A stretch of 45,211 bases of DNA from an uncultured Clostridia bacterium (GTDB taxonomy: Bacteria > Bacillota > Clostridia > Oscillospirales > Acutalibacteraceae), in contig CANTDZ010000009.1 in assembly GCA_947652665.1 (NCBI GenBank), positions 1-45,211 of the forward strand, written 5' to 3'. The notes below the pieces were generated by a model that made no database searches, had not been told where the DNA came from, and saw only the letters and a list, made by a program, of their open reading frames with translations. Position 1 is the first letter of the stretch. Every line of letters starts with the position of its first letter. The translations under genes were made by a program, and so were the position numbers. Below, one piece after another: positions 1-7,782 of the stretch.

Positions 1-1086
1 GATTTGTATCTGACTACTGGTGTACTGGAGCCCACATTTGACCCGAACACCACAGACTATACCGCTACTGTTGCTAATGGGACAACTTCTATTCAGGTCA
101 TGGCCACTGCTGCGGATGGTTTGACGAATCCGGTTATCACTTACAATAACGAAGTAAGCAACACTATAACTGGTTTGGTCGTTGGTGAGAATACTATCGT
201 GGTTAAAATAGCAGCTGACGGCGGCCTTGATCCGGTTGAGTACACCATCGTTGTAACCGTTCTCCCCGCTGACATCAACCACCCCGACTACAGCGGCGAC
301 ACTGTTGTAAGCAACACCATTAAGACCACGGCCCCGGCCAACGGCACCCTGACCACCAGCGCAAACGCTGCTAAGGAAGGCGACACCGTAACCGTGACCG
401 CCACCGCCAACACCGGCTACGTGGTAGCTGGCGTGACCGTGACCGATGCCAGCGGCAACAACGTGGCCGTCAGCGGCTCCAACGGCACCTACACCTTCAC
501 CATGCCGAAGACCGCTGTCACCGTGACCGCTAACATCGTTACCCTGTTCTCCCAGTTCACCGACGTCCCCGCAAACGAGTACTATGCAGACGCCGTAAAG
601 TGGGCGGTTGAGAACGGCATCACCCTGGGCACCAGTGCTACTACCTTCAGCCCTGGCAACCCCTGCAGCCGCAAGGAAATGGTACTGTTCCTGTACCGCG
701 TGAAGGGCAAGCCCGCCGTTAACGGCACGCCCAGCTTCACCGATGTCAGCGGCACTGCTTATGATGCATACCGCGACGCCATCAAGTGGGCCGTAGACAG
801 CGGCATCACCAAGGGCACTGGCGACGGCACCACCTTCGAGCCGGACAAGGCCTGCAGCCGCAGCGAGATGGTCACCTTCCTGCACCGTCTCAACGGCACT
901 CCTGCCGTGACCGGCACCAATGGCTTCGTTGACGTAGCCTCCGACGCTTACTTCAAGGACGCCGTACAGTGGGCAGCCACTAACGGCATCACCGTAGGCG
1001 CTGGCAGCGCAGACGTCTTCAATCCCTTTGGCGTTTGCTCCCGCGGCGAAATGGCGCTGTTCCTGCAGCGTAATTCCAAGCTGTAA
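1..1086 (+). CDS. SLH-domain surface protein, 3' part (N terminus outside window)
   Basis: The reading frame is open from base 1, so the gene begins upstream of the window. The visible part reads as a cadherin-like beta-sandwich repeat (about residues 1-90), a short linker, a bacterial beta-repeat domain (about 100-180, ending in the TFTMPKTAVTVTANI type of motif seen in InlB B-repeat-like modules), and three C-terminal S-layer homology domains from about residue 185. Each SLH unit shows the FTDV...YxDAVKWAVxxGI...F.P...CSRxEM pattern. SLH triplets bind pyruvylated secondary cell-wall polymers, so this is an exported, wall-anchored protein; its binding or adhesive function is unknown. The SLH repeats carry CSR where the common form has TR. 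The first 240 bases are clearly poorer in GC than the rest, which suggests domain shuffling. A strong terminator follows. Confidence 0.85.
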   Translation, partial: DLYLTTGVLEPTFDPNTTDYTATVANGTTSIQVMATAADGLTNPVITYNNEVSNTITGLVVGENTIVVKIAADGGLDPVEYTIVVTVLPADINHPDYSGDTVVSNTIKTTAPANGTLTTSANAAKEGDTVTVTATANTGYVVAGVTVTDASGNNVAVSGSNGTYTFTMPKTAVTVTANIVTLFSQFTDVPANEYYADAVKWAVENGITLGTSATTFSPGNPCSRKEMVLFLYRVKGKPAVNGTPSFTDVSGTAYDAYRDAIKWAVDSGITKGTGDGTTFEPDKACSRSEMVTFLHRLNGTPAVTGTNGFVDVASDAYFKDAVQWAATNGITVGAGSADVFNPFGVCSRGEMALFLQRNSKL

Positions 1087-1111
1087 GAGCTAAAATAAGC
1101 ACTTCCAATAG

Positions 1112-1146
1112 GGAAGGGCAGCGTGAAAACGCTGCCCTTCCTTTTT
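1112..1146 (+). terminator. Rho-independent terminator of the SLH gene
   Basis: Perfect 13-bp stem (1112-1124 with 1129-1141), GAAA loop, then TTTTT. It lies between convergent genes and may also serve the leftward aminopeptidase gene, although the T tract in that direction is weak. Confidence 0.9.
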
Positions 1147-1163
1147 GCTATTTTGACCTGTTG

Positions 1164-2360
1164 TTAAAAAGCGAAATCCCCGTCCCGGAAAATCTCCACT
1201 TCCTCGCCAGCCTCCGTCGTGCCGACGATGCGCATATCCGGCGTACCAATCATAAAGTCGATGTGGATGGTAGATTCGTTGAAAATGCCCTCATGCCCCT
1301 CGGGCGCCGAGTTCAGGCCGCGGCCCAACGCCAGGTGGCAGCTAGCATTCTCGTCAATAAGCGTAGTGTAATAAACAAGCCCGCTCATGCTGATCGGCGA
1401 ATGATATTCCACCAAAGCCGCTTCGCCCAGATAGCCGGCATTCTCATCGGTAGCCACCAGGGCCTCCAGCATCTCCTTGCCCTCGTCCGCCAGAACCTCC
1501 ACCACCTTGCCGCCCTCAAAGCGGAAGCCGAAGTTTTCGATCGTCTTACCGCCCAGCACCAGCGGCCGGGACGCATACACCACGCCATTGGTCTCGAATT
1601 TGTTGGGCGTTGTGCAAATCTCTTCCGTGGGGATGTTGGGGCAGAACGGGATGCCCCCGCTTTCCTCGTGGCCAAACTTCGACCAGGGGGTGAGCCCCAC
1701 CGTTAAATCCGTGCCGTTGGAGGCCGTGTAATGGAGCTTTGTAAGCTTCAAATCGTCCACGGCCCGGCCCCGGGCGGCATTCCTCTGCTGCTTCTCCTCC
1801 CAGGTCTTGACCACGTCGTTGTCCTCGTCAATATAGCAGAGCTTAAAGAGGGTCTCCCAGAGCTCTTCCTCGGCCGCGCGCCCCGTCTTATCCAAAATGT
1901 ATTCGGCCCAATCCAGCGTGGGCACCATGGCGATCAGCCACTGGCAATGCTTCTCCCGGCTGGCCTTGCGCATGATGTTGCGCACCGTATCCACATGGGA
2001 GAAGATCGCGTTGGAATTCTTCTCGCTGACCCCCTCCATGAGCTTCGGGTTCACGCCCTCCAGGCGCACATAGCAGGCTCCTTCGTCCAGGTAGCCCTGG
2101 TGCATGGCGTACTCCCATTCCTCCACATGACGCACATCCTCGTCCGGGCGGTACTGGGCCGCAACCTTCATGTTGGGCATATCCAGGTAGTGCACTACCA
2201 CGTTCCCCGCGCCCAGCTTATAGCATTCCTCCGCGAAGATGCTGGTGAACGGCCACCCTTCCACCGCGGCTTCCACCAGGACCGTCTGGCCCTTCTGCAC
2301 ATTCAGCCCCACCCGGGCCAGGGTATAGGCATACTTGCGTTTCATTTTTTCCAAGTCCAT
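1164..2360 (-). CDS. M29-family metallo-aminopeptidase
   Basis: A 398-residue protein typical of peptidase family M29 (AmpS/PepS/aminopeptidase T), cytoplasmic exopeptidases that use a two-metal centre. Family hallmarks visible are the PTEEICTTP segment (Glu ligands) around residues 245-253, the HLALGRG segment near 342 and the C-terminal IHIDFMIG segment carrying the late His/Asp ligands. Length matches the family (about 400). The start is preceded by AGGAGG at a good distance. The gene has its own sigma-A promoter, divergent from the PAS gene, and is monocistronic. Role: peptide recycling in the cytosol. The family call is secure; substrate preference cannot be read from sequence. Confidence 0.93.
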   Translation of the reverse strand: MDLEKMKRKYAYTLARVGLNVQKGQTVLVEAAVEGWPFTSIFAEECYKLGAGNVVVHYLDMPNMKVAAQYRPDEDVRHVEEWEYAMHQGYLDEGACYVRLEGVNPKLMEGVSEKNSNAIFSHVDTVRNIMRKASREKHCQWLIAMVPTLDWAEYILDKTGRAAEEELWETLFKLCYIDEDNDVVKTWEEKQQRNAARGRAVDDLKLTKLHYTASNGTDLTVGLTPWSKFGHEESGGIPFCPNIPTEEICTTPNKFETNGVVYASRPLVLGGKTIENFGFRFEGGKVVEVLADEGKEMLEALVATDENAGYLGEAALVEYHSPISMSGLVYYTTLIDENASCHLALGRGLNSAPEGHEGIFNESTIHIDFMIGTPDMRIVGTTEAGEEVEIFRDGDFAF

Positions 2361-2396
2361 TGTCCGTTCCTCCTTTATTTAAACGTGCCTAACTTT

Positions 2397-2425
2397 ATTA
2401 TACCGCGTTTGGAAGGCCTTGTAAA
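2397..2425 (-). promoter_or_regulatory. Sigma-A promoter of the M29 aminopeptidase gene
   Basis: On the minus strand TTTACA (2425-2420), a 17-base spacer and TATAAT (2402-2397). It drives the aminopeptidase gene about 35 bases downstream. Confidence 0.75.
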
Positions 2426-2432
2426 TACAAGG
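2417..2432. promoter_or_regulatory. Candidate operator: perfect palindrome between divergent promoters
   Basis: CCTTGTA-AA-TACAAGG, a perfect 7-bp inverted repeat with a 2-base centre. It covers the -35 box of the leftward promoter and ends one base before the -35 box of the rightward promoter, so a dimeric regulator bound here could affect both. No regulator is encoded next to it. Confidence 0.4.
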
Positions 2433-2433
2433 A

Positions 2434-2462
2434 TTGATTTGCCGTCCCAATTGTGATATAAT
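2434..2462 (+). promoter_or_regulatory. Sigma-A promoter of the PAS/REC-GGDEF pair
   Basis: TTGATT (2434-2439), 17-base spacer, TATAAT (2457-2462). The -10 box overlaps an upstream in-frame ATG at 2461, so that ATG would lie outside the transcript; this fixes the translation start of the next gene further downstream. Confidence 0.8.
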
Positions 2463-2493
2463 GGAAAAAATATATCCAAGTGGGGGCAAAACC

Positions 2494-3351
2494 GTGGAAA
2501 CAAGCAATTATGAAGCGATCCTGGGATCGATGCCGGAGGCCGGCGACTTTACCTATCGGAAGATCCTTCTGGTAGATTTGGAGCGGGACCGGTGTACCAT
2601 ACTCAAGTCTGACCGGAACGGCTGGCAGCCCGGGGAAGGGCCCATCACGGGGCAGCTGGCCCAGTTCGCCTTGAGCGGCGCCATCCACCGGGAAGACGCG
2701 GAGCGCTTTGTAAGCTTTACCCGCCTGGACCAGCTGGGCCGCGCCACGGCCGGGGGGCAGGAGGCCGCCTCGCTGCTCTACCGCCGGAAGGACGGGGACA
2801 GCTTCCGTTGGAACCTGATGGAGGTCATCCCCGACCACCGGGGCGGGACACGCTTTGTCACCCTGTGCGTCAAGGACGTGGACGACCTGCTGCGGGAGAG
2901 CGCCCAGCGGGAAGGCCTGGCCGCCCAGCATCTGGAGGACCGGGCCTACATCATCAGCAGCCTGAGCAGCCTGTTTTTCTCCACCTATTACGTGGATTTG
3001 GAAAAGGACACCTTCCGGGCGGTCACCCAGCTGAGCCGGGTGGGGGACGTGCTGGGGGGCGAGGTGAACTTTACGGCGGCTTTGAGCATCTACGCCAGCC
3101 ACTTCATCCACCCCGAGGACCGGGCGGCCTACCTGGCCACGATGAGCGTGGAAAACCTGAAAGACAGCCTGCGCTGGTGGCAGCCCAGCGTGGCCTTCGA
3201 GTACCGCAAGCTGTCGGAGGGGCCGGGGGCAGAGCCGGGCAAATTTACATGGGTGCGGGCGTCCGCCGTGCTGGCCCGGGCCGGGGAGGACGACCTGCCT
3301 AAAACGGCGGTCTACGTGGCGCAGGATATCAGCAGCGGAAGACGGGCATAA
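2494..3351 (+). CDS. Double PAS-like sensor protein without an output domain
   Basis: About 285 residues with two PAS-like halves. The first (about 10-145) runs from FTYRKILLVDLE to TLCVKDVDD; the second (about 165-280) starts at YIISSLSS, contains the HPEDR motif and ends in TAVYVAQDI. These are the features of sensor modules usually fused to GGDEF, HD-GYP or kinase domains in Clostridia, but no output domain is present. The GTG at 2494 was chosen because it has a GGGGG ribosome site and because the more upstream ATG at 2461 is part of the promoter -10 box. The REC-GGDEF gene begins 17 bases downstream in the same transcript, so this protein probably senses a signal for that enzyme. The ligand is unknown; no transmembrane segment is seen. 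Confidence 0.7.
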   Translation: METSNYEAILGSMPEAGDFTYRKILLVDLERDRCTILKSDRNGWQPGEGPITGQLAQFALSGAIHREDAERFVSFTRLDQLGRATAGGQEAASLLYRRKDGDSFRWNLMEVIPDHRGGTRFVTLCVKDVDDLLRESAQREGLAAQHLEDRAYIISSLSSLFFSTYYVDLEKDTFRAVTQLSRVGDVLGGEVNFTAALSIYASHFIHPEDRAAYLATMSVENLKDSLRWWQPSVAFEYRKLSEGPGAEPGKFTWVRASAVLARAGEDDLPKTAVYVAQDISSGRRA

Positions 3352-3368
3352 GAATTGGGAGGTATTTT

Positions 3369-4286
3369 ATGGATAGAATTTTGGTGATCGACGACAGCGC
3401 CGTGCAGACAGGCTTCCTGTGTTCGATCTTGGAAGAGGATTACGAGATCACGGCCTGCCGCACGGCGGAGGAGGGCCTGGAGGCCGCCAAGGAGGGCCGG
3501 TATTCGCTGATTTTGCTGGACGTGGTCATGCCCGGAAAGGACGGCTTTGAGCTGCTGCAGGAGCTTAAGGCCACGGAGGTCACCCGGTATGTGCCGGTTA
3601 TCCTCCTGACGAGCCTTTCTGACGCCCAGTACGAGGAGCGCGGCCTGCTGCTGGGGGCGGTGGATTACGTCACCAAGCCCTTTAACCCGGTCATCATCAA
3701 GGCGCGGGTCAACACCCACATCCAGCTTTACCATTACCAGATGCGGTTTAAGGAGCAGGCCATGGTCGACGAGCTGACCGGCGTGGCCAACCGTCGCCGC
3801 TACGAGGACGAGAGCGCCGCCCGCTGGCGGGAGGCCGTCCGTTTCGAGCTGCCTTTCTCCATCTGTATGTTTGACATCGACAAGTTTAAGGTGTACAACG
3901 ACACCTTCGGCCACCCGGCGGGGGACCAGGTTATCAAGGCCGTGGCGCAGAAGGCCTCCGCCTATTTCCAGCGTTCCACCGACCTGTTCGCCCGGTACGG
4001 CGGGGAGGAGTTCGTGGCGGTGTTCCTGGGCAACCAGGGGGTGTCGGCTTTCGAATTCATGAAGACCGTGCGCCAGTCTGTAGAGGACATGCACATCCCC
4101 CACAACTCCCAGGTCAGCCCCTGGGTGACCATCAGCGTGGGTGGCATCACCCTTACCCCGCAGCCCGGGGACAAGATGGGGGATTACTTAAAGCTTGCGG
4201 ATGCCATGCTGTATGACGCGAAAAACATGGGGCGCAACCGGGTGGTGTGGTCGAACCAGCAGCGGGAACAGTGGCGGGAGAAGTAA
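3369..4286 (+). CDS. Response-regulator diguanylate cyclase (REC-GGDEF)
   Basis: A 305-residue protein that makes cyclic di-GMP from two GTP. Residues 1-120 form a receiver domain with the acidic pair Asp8-Asp9, the phospho-acceptor Asp51 and the conserved Lys103. Residues about 130-300 form a GGDEF domain: DELTGVANRR, the metal Asp in FDIDKFK and the active GGEEF signature at 211-215. An RSTD motif at 202-205, five residues before GGEEF, matches the RxxD inhibitory I-site, so product feedback is likely. The architecture resembles PleD with one receiver. GGAGG precedes the ATG. It is co-transcribed with the double-PAS protein; no histidine kinase is nearby. Its 3' end lies three bases from the convergent sulfatase-family gene with no terminator between. 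Confidence 0.93.
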   Translation: MDRILVIDDSAVQTGFLCSILEEDYEITACRTAEEGLEAAKEGRYSLILLDVVMPGKDGFELLQELKATEVTRYVPVILLTSLSDAQYEERGLLLGAVDYVTKPFNPVIIKARVNTHIQLYHYQMRFKEQAMVDELTGVANRRRYEDESAARWREAVRFELPFSICMFDIDKFKVYNDTFGHPAGDQVIKAVAQKASAYFQRSTDLFARYGGEEFVAVFLGNQGVSAFEFMKTVRQSVEDMHIPHNSQVSPWVTISVGGITLTPQPGDKMGDYLKLADAMLYDAKNMGRNRVVWSNQQREQWREK

Positions 4287-4289
4287 GCC

Positions 4290-6131
4290 TTAGCCGTACA
4301 AAAACTCATGCCGCATATAGTACTCTACCTGTTGGAACTGGCGGATCTTTTCGGCAGCGTCCTCGTCCGGGTCTAGATGGAGCGTTCCGTCTGCGTCGAA
4401 CACAGCCCCGGTGCTGTGGATAACGGGGTATTCCTTCATCAGCTGGGTGGTGTACTGGGTATAGGCGGAGCCCTGCCAGCCGCACATTTCAAAGATCTGG
4501 TTCATAAGGAAGCACGGGGAGAGCGTGGGCCCCTCGCCGGTGAAGGCGTTGCCCAGCGCCTCTTTAGCCGCGTCGTTGGCCCAGACAAGGTACCGGGTGC
4601 CGTAATAGTTCATAAAGCCCTCCTGGGTATCCTGGTCCAGGTCAATGCCCATCTCGTCGTAAGCGGTATTGTTGTTGCCCATCCAGGGGTTGTGGTCGCC
4701 AAAGACTACAATGAGGACGGGCCGGTCCAAATCGCGGTAGCTGTCCACGAAATCCCACAGGCATTCGCTGGTGGAGTGCACGGAGCCAAAGTAATTGTTG
4801 GCGATGTTTTCCGTCACCTGGCTGTAGGCCCCCGGCTGCACGAAATCCTCGCCCCACTTGTTCTGCTCGGTGTCGTAGGGGCCGTGGCCCTGGTAGGTGA
4901 CGGAGAAGGAGAACTGGGGCGCGCCGGTCTCCTGGACCTGCTGGAGGTACAGCTCGGTGATGCCGGGCAGGAGGATGTCGTCCTGGACAAACTCCCAGTC
5001 CACCAGGTCGTAGCGGTTCTCCTGGAAGTAATAGGGGTCCAGGCCCATGTTGGGGTTGATGTTCTGCCGGTTGTATATCCAGCCGTAGCAGGGATGGCTG
5101 CCGGTGGCCTCATATTCCTGGCTGCGCAGATACCAGGCATACGAGTTGGTCTTGCCGCGCAGGCTGCCGGGGTCCCGCATACCGGTGAGGAAGGTGCGTT
5201 CGGTGTTGACGGTGCCCCCGGCGAAGATGTTGGTGGCCAGGTCTCCGGTAAAGGATTCGGCCTCCAGGGCATGGTATTTCTCGTAGGGGTCTTGGGCAAA
5301 GGGGATTTGGGAGTATTTTGAGAAGTCGCTGAAGGCCTCCAGCATGATTCCGATGATGTCCACCTGCTGGCCCTCGGGGATGCCCTTGTCCTCATACTGG
5401 GCCAATAGGGCCTGGACTTCTTTTTTGTCGTACCCTTCGGGCGTGGTCTCAAAAGCGGAGAAGCCGCTGCGGAAGAAGGAGTAGACAAACCCGCGAGTAG
5501 TATAGGCCTCCGTGGTCGACCAGCGGCGCGTGTGGTCGGGGTCATCTGTGCTGGCCGACGCCATATCCATGTAAATGTTGCTGCTGTAATAAAGCCGCGA
5601 AACCGGCAGCACTGCCAACAGCACGGCCCCCGCCAGCGCGAAGCGGGGCCATTTGCGCGCAAACCGCCCTCGGGCGCAGAAGAACATCACCACGCCCCCG
5701 GCCAGGAGTACGAAGATGGACAGGGCCAGGTAGGGCGTCATGAACAGGTGGTAGCTGCCCAGCATGGTCTTGGCTTCCTGCCAAAGGAGCAGGTCTTCAA
5801 ACAGCAGGGGGTCGTCGCGGAAGAACAGCTTGTACCAGTTGGCCAGGGACAGCAGGAAAAATAAAACCGCCGTGCCGCCATAAGCCACTATGGCCCGGTT
5901 GGTCAGGAACCACAGCAGCAGCGCGAAAAGTACCGGCGGCAGGAGGTTCAGGGCAATCGTCCAGGGGTGTTGGAAGTAGCTCAGCGTCATCGCAACGCGG
6001 TCGTCTGCGCTGGAGAAGCTCATGGCGATCAGCCCTATGCCCAGGGAGGACAGCACCACCAAAAGGCCGGTGAACCACATTTTCTTAAACAACAAGGCTT
6101 CCAGTTTTTTCCATTTTTCTTTAATCGCCAT
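4290..6131 (-). CDS. LTA synthase-family sulfatase-fold phosphoglycerol transferase
   Basis: A 613-residue membrane enzyme: about five N-terminal transmembrane segments (residues about 15-190) followed by an extracellular sulfatase-fold domain (about 250-600). Hallmarks are MLEAFSDF (metal Glu), FAGGTVNTERT with the predicted nucleophile Thr307, TYQGHGPYD and FGDHNPWMG (metal Asp/His). This is the architecture of LtaS and related enzymes that transfer glycerol phosphate to lipoteichoic acid or other glycans. Start chosen at 6131, where GGGAGG lies seven bases upstream; an upstream ATG (6173) lies only a few bases from the promoter -10 box. It has its own promoter. Whether it polymerises LTA or decorates another glycan cannot be told. 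Confidence 0.88.
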   Translation of the reverse strand: MAIKEKWKKLEALLFKKMWFTGLLVVLSSLGIGLIAMSFSSADDRVAMTLSYFQHPWTIALNLLPPVLFALLLWFLTNRAIVAYGGTAVLFFLLSLANWYKLFFRDDPLLFEDLLLWQEAKTMLGSYHLFMTPYLALSIFVLLAGGVVMFFCARGRFARKWPRFALAGAVLLAVLPVSRLYYSSNIYMDMASASTDDPDHTRRWSTTEAYTTRGFVYSFFRSGFSAFETTPEGYDKKEVQALLAQYEDKGIPEGQQVDIIGIMLEAFSDFSKYSQIPFAQDPYEKYHALEAESFTGDLATNIFAGGTVNTERTFLTGMRDPGSLRGKTNSYAWYLRSQEYEATGSHPCYGWIYNRQNINPNMGLDPYYFQENRYDLVDWEFVQDDILLPGITELYLQQVQETGAPQFSFSVTYQGHGPYDTEQNKWGEDFVQPGAYSQVTENIANNYFGSVHSTSECLWDFVDSYRDLDRPVLIVVFGDHNPWMGNNNTAYDEMGIDLDQDTQEGFMNYYGTRYLVWANDAAKEALGNAFTGEGPTLSPCFLMNQIFEMCGWQGSAYTQYTTQLMKEYPVIHSTGAVFDADGTLHLDPDEDAAEKIRQFQQVEYYMRHEFLYG

Positions 6132-6164
6132 TGTGAGCCCTCCCGGTTTTTCCGAATTAGGGTT

Positions 6165-6193
6165 ATTATACACCTTTTTGCGGCAAAGTTCAA
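6165..6193 (-). promoter_or_regulatory. Sigma-A promoter of the LTA synthase-like gene
   Basis: Minus strand TTGAAC (6193-6188), 17-base spacer, TATAAT (6170-6165), 34 bases before the ATG. Confidence 0.75.
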
Positions 6194-6206
6194 TGCAGGC
6201 CGGAAA

Positions 6207-6241
6207 GGAAAAAAGCCTCCCAGCAGACGGGAGGCTCTTTT
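6207..6241 (-). terminator. Terminator of the solute-binding protein gene
   Basis: Eight-bp stem (6214-6221 with 6229-6236) with a 7-base loop and, on the minus strand, a TTTTTT tract. It separates the solute-binding protein gene from the next leftward promoter. Confidence 0.8.
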
Positions 6242-6255
6242 GTTGGGGGAGCGCT

Positions 6256-7713
6256 TTATTCGTTCAAGTACATTTCGGCTTTGCCTTGCAGTTGCTGGGC
6301 GCACTGTTCGGCGGTCAGCAGGCCGTGGTCGAAGTAGTCGGTGAAGACGGGCAGCAGGGCGTCCAGCAGGCGGGGGTCGTAGGTAGTGGGGGTGTCGGCT
6401 GTTTCCAGCATATTTAGGACCCGCTCCCCCAGCTCCTCGTCGTACAGGCGGCCCAGTGTGGATTCCAGCTGCTCTTGGGCAAAGGCGCGCTTAAGGGGGT
6501 ACTGGCCCATGTAGCGCTCCTGGTAATAATCGCTTTTGGTTACCTTTTCGCCTTGGCTGAATTCCCCGGCGGTGCACAGGGCCTTTCCGTCTTCGTCCAG
6601 GTTCTGCCAGCTTACGGCAAATTTCAGGAACTCCCAGGCCAGCTCCTTATTCTGGCAGTTTTGGGTGATGGCGTAAAAGGCCCCGCTATAGACCCGTTTC
6701 CCCGAGGCCGTGCGCAGGGGGACGGGCTCGGCCGGCATAAGGCCCGTGAGGTATTTCACCAGTTCATTGCGCTCCAGCGAGCCTCTGGCCACCAAGCGGG
6801 TGGTGGTGTCGAACACTTCGGGGTCGGGGTTGGAGACGAAAAGCGGCCGGGACGCCACCGTCCGGGGGAGCTCTGCCCCGCGCACCTGCTCCAAAAGGGC
6901 GCGGAAATTGTCCGTGTTGAAGCTGGCCGTGCCGGCGCGCTCGTCCAGCAGGTCGGGATACTCCATTTGGATTAGGGTGTCGGCGGTCATTTCGTGGTCA
7001 AAGACGAAGCTGTCTTCCACCAGGCCCTGGGCGCGGGCGTCGCTGTACATTTGCAGCGCTTCCTCAATGCTGATGCTGTCCATGGCCTTCAAATCCACGT
7101 CCAAAAGCCCGGCCACCTCCTGGTTGACCCACAGGCACGACAGGTAAGCCCCTAAAGGCAGGGCAAACAGCCCATCGTCCGTCTCGGCCCCCCGGAGGAT
7201 GTGGGTGTAGTACTCGTTTTCGGGGAACGCCTCGTCGAAGTCGCCGAACCCGTACAAGTCGCAGAGCAGGCCGCTTTTGGCATAGCGCGGGATGGAGATG
7301 CCGCTCATGCCCAGGATGTCCGGGGCCTCGCCGCTCATCAGCTTCACAACGGTGCTTTGGGTGTAGCGGTTTTCAATGGTTTGGTACAGGGGCCCGTCGC
7401 TGTTCATGGATTCCTCTCTGGATATCCCGTACTCCAGGTTGATCTTGACCCCTGGGTGCATGGCTTCGAACTCCCTGGCCATCAGCCCGATGCCCATGGG
7501 CAGGGCCTCGGTGCCCATGCTTATCTCCAGCTCCATCCCAATGGTCAGCTCGCCTTCCAGCTCCCCTTCGGCGGCCGGGGCCGGAGTGCTGTCCGCCTGG
7601 CTGCTTTCCTTTTTGTTGGCGAATTCGTCGTACACGGCTTTCTGGTCGTTTGCGCAGGCCGGGAGCGCCAGCAGGAGGCTCAGGGCCAGCAGCAGGCTTA
7701 GGAGTTTTTTCAT
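6256..7713 (-). CDS. Orphan ABC-transporter substrate-binding lipoprotein
   Basis: A 485-residue protein with a lipoprotein signal peptide (hydrophobic run from residue 4, LPAC lipobox, Cys20 as lipid anchor), then a family 1 extracellular solute-binding fold. Visible landmarks are the REFEAMHPGVKI strand typical after the first beta-strand, SGEAPDIL, and the AWEFLKFAVS segment common in sugar/oligosaccharide binders. It probably captures a carbohydrate at the cell surface. No permease or ATPase gene is adjacent; it has its own promoter and terminator, so it must share a transporter encoded elsewhere or act as a sensor. Specificity unknown. Confidence 0.85.
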   Translation of the reverse strand: MKKLLSLLLALSLLLALPACANDQKAVYDEFANKKESSQADSTPAPAAEGELEGELTIGMELEISMGTEALPMGIGLMAREFEAMHPGVKINLEYGISREESMNSDGPLYQTIENRYTQSTVVKLMSGEAPDILGMSGISIPRYAKSGLLCDLYGFGDFDEAFPENEYYTHILRGAETDDGLFALPLGAYLSCLWVNQEVAGLLDVDLKAMDSISIEEALQMYSDARAQGLVEDSFVFDHEMTADTLIQMEYPDLLDERAGTASFNTDNFRALLEQVRGAELPRTVASRPLFVSNPDPEVFDTTTRLVARGSLERNELVKYLTGLMPAEPVPLRTASGKRVYSGAFYAITQNCQNKELAWEFLKFAVSWQNLDEDGKALCTAGEFSQGEKVTKSDYYQERYMGQYPLKRAFAQEQLESTLGRLYDEELGERVLNMLETADTPTTYDPRLLDALLPVFTDYFDHGLLTAEQCAQQLQGKAEMYLNE

Positions 7714-7747
7714 GGTGTGTCCCCCTTCATAATAGTTTATGCTTCTT

Positions 7748-7775
7748 ATTTTAGCACATTTAGGGGGATTTTCAA
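7748..7775 (-). promoter_or_regulatory. Sigma-A promoter of the solute-binding lipoprotein gene
   Basis: Minus strand TTGAAA (7775-7770), 16-base spacer, TAAAAT (7753-7748). Confidence 0.65.
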
Positions 7776-7782
7776 TGGGAGG

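Noticed and set aside
6500-7701. Long open frames on the plus strand opposite the solute-binding protein, and similar frames opposite nhaC and metY.
   Set aside because: They mirror GC-rich codon structure of the real genes, lack ribosome sites and encode low-complexity H/G/Q-rich sequence.
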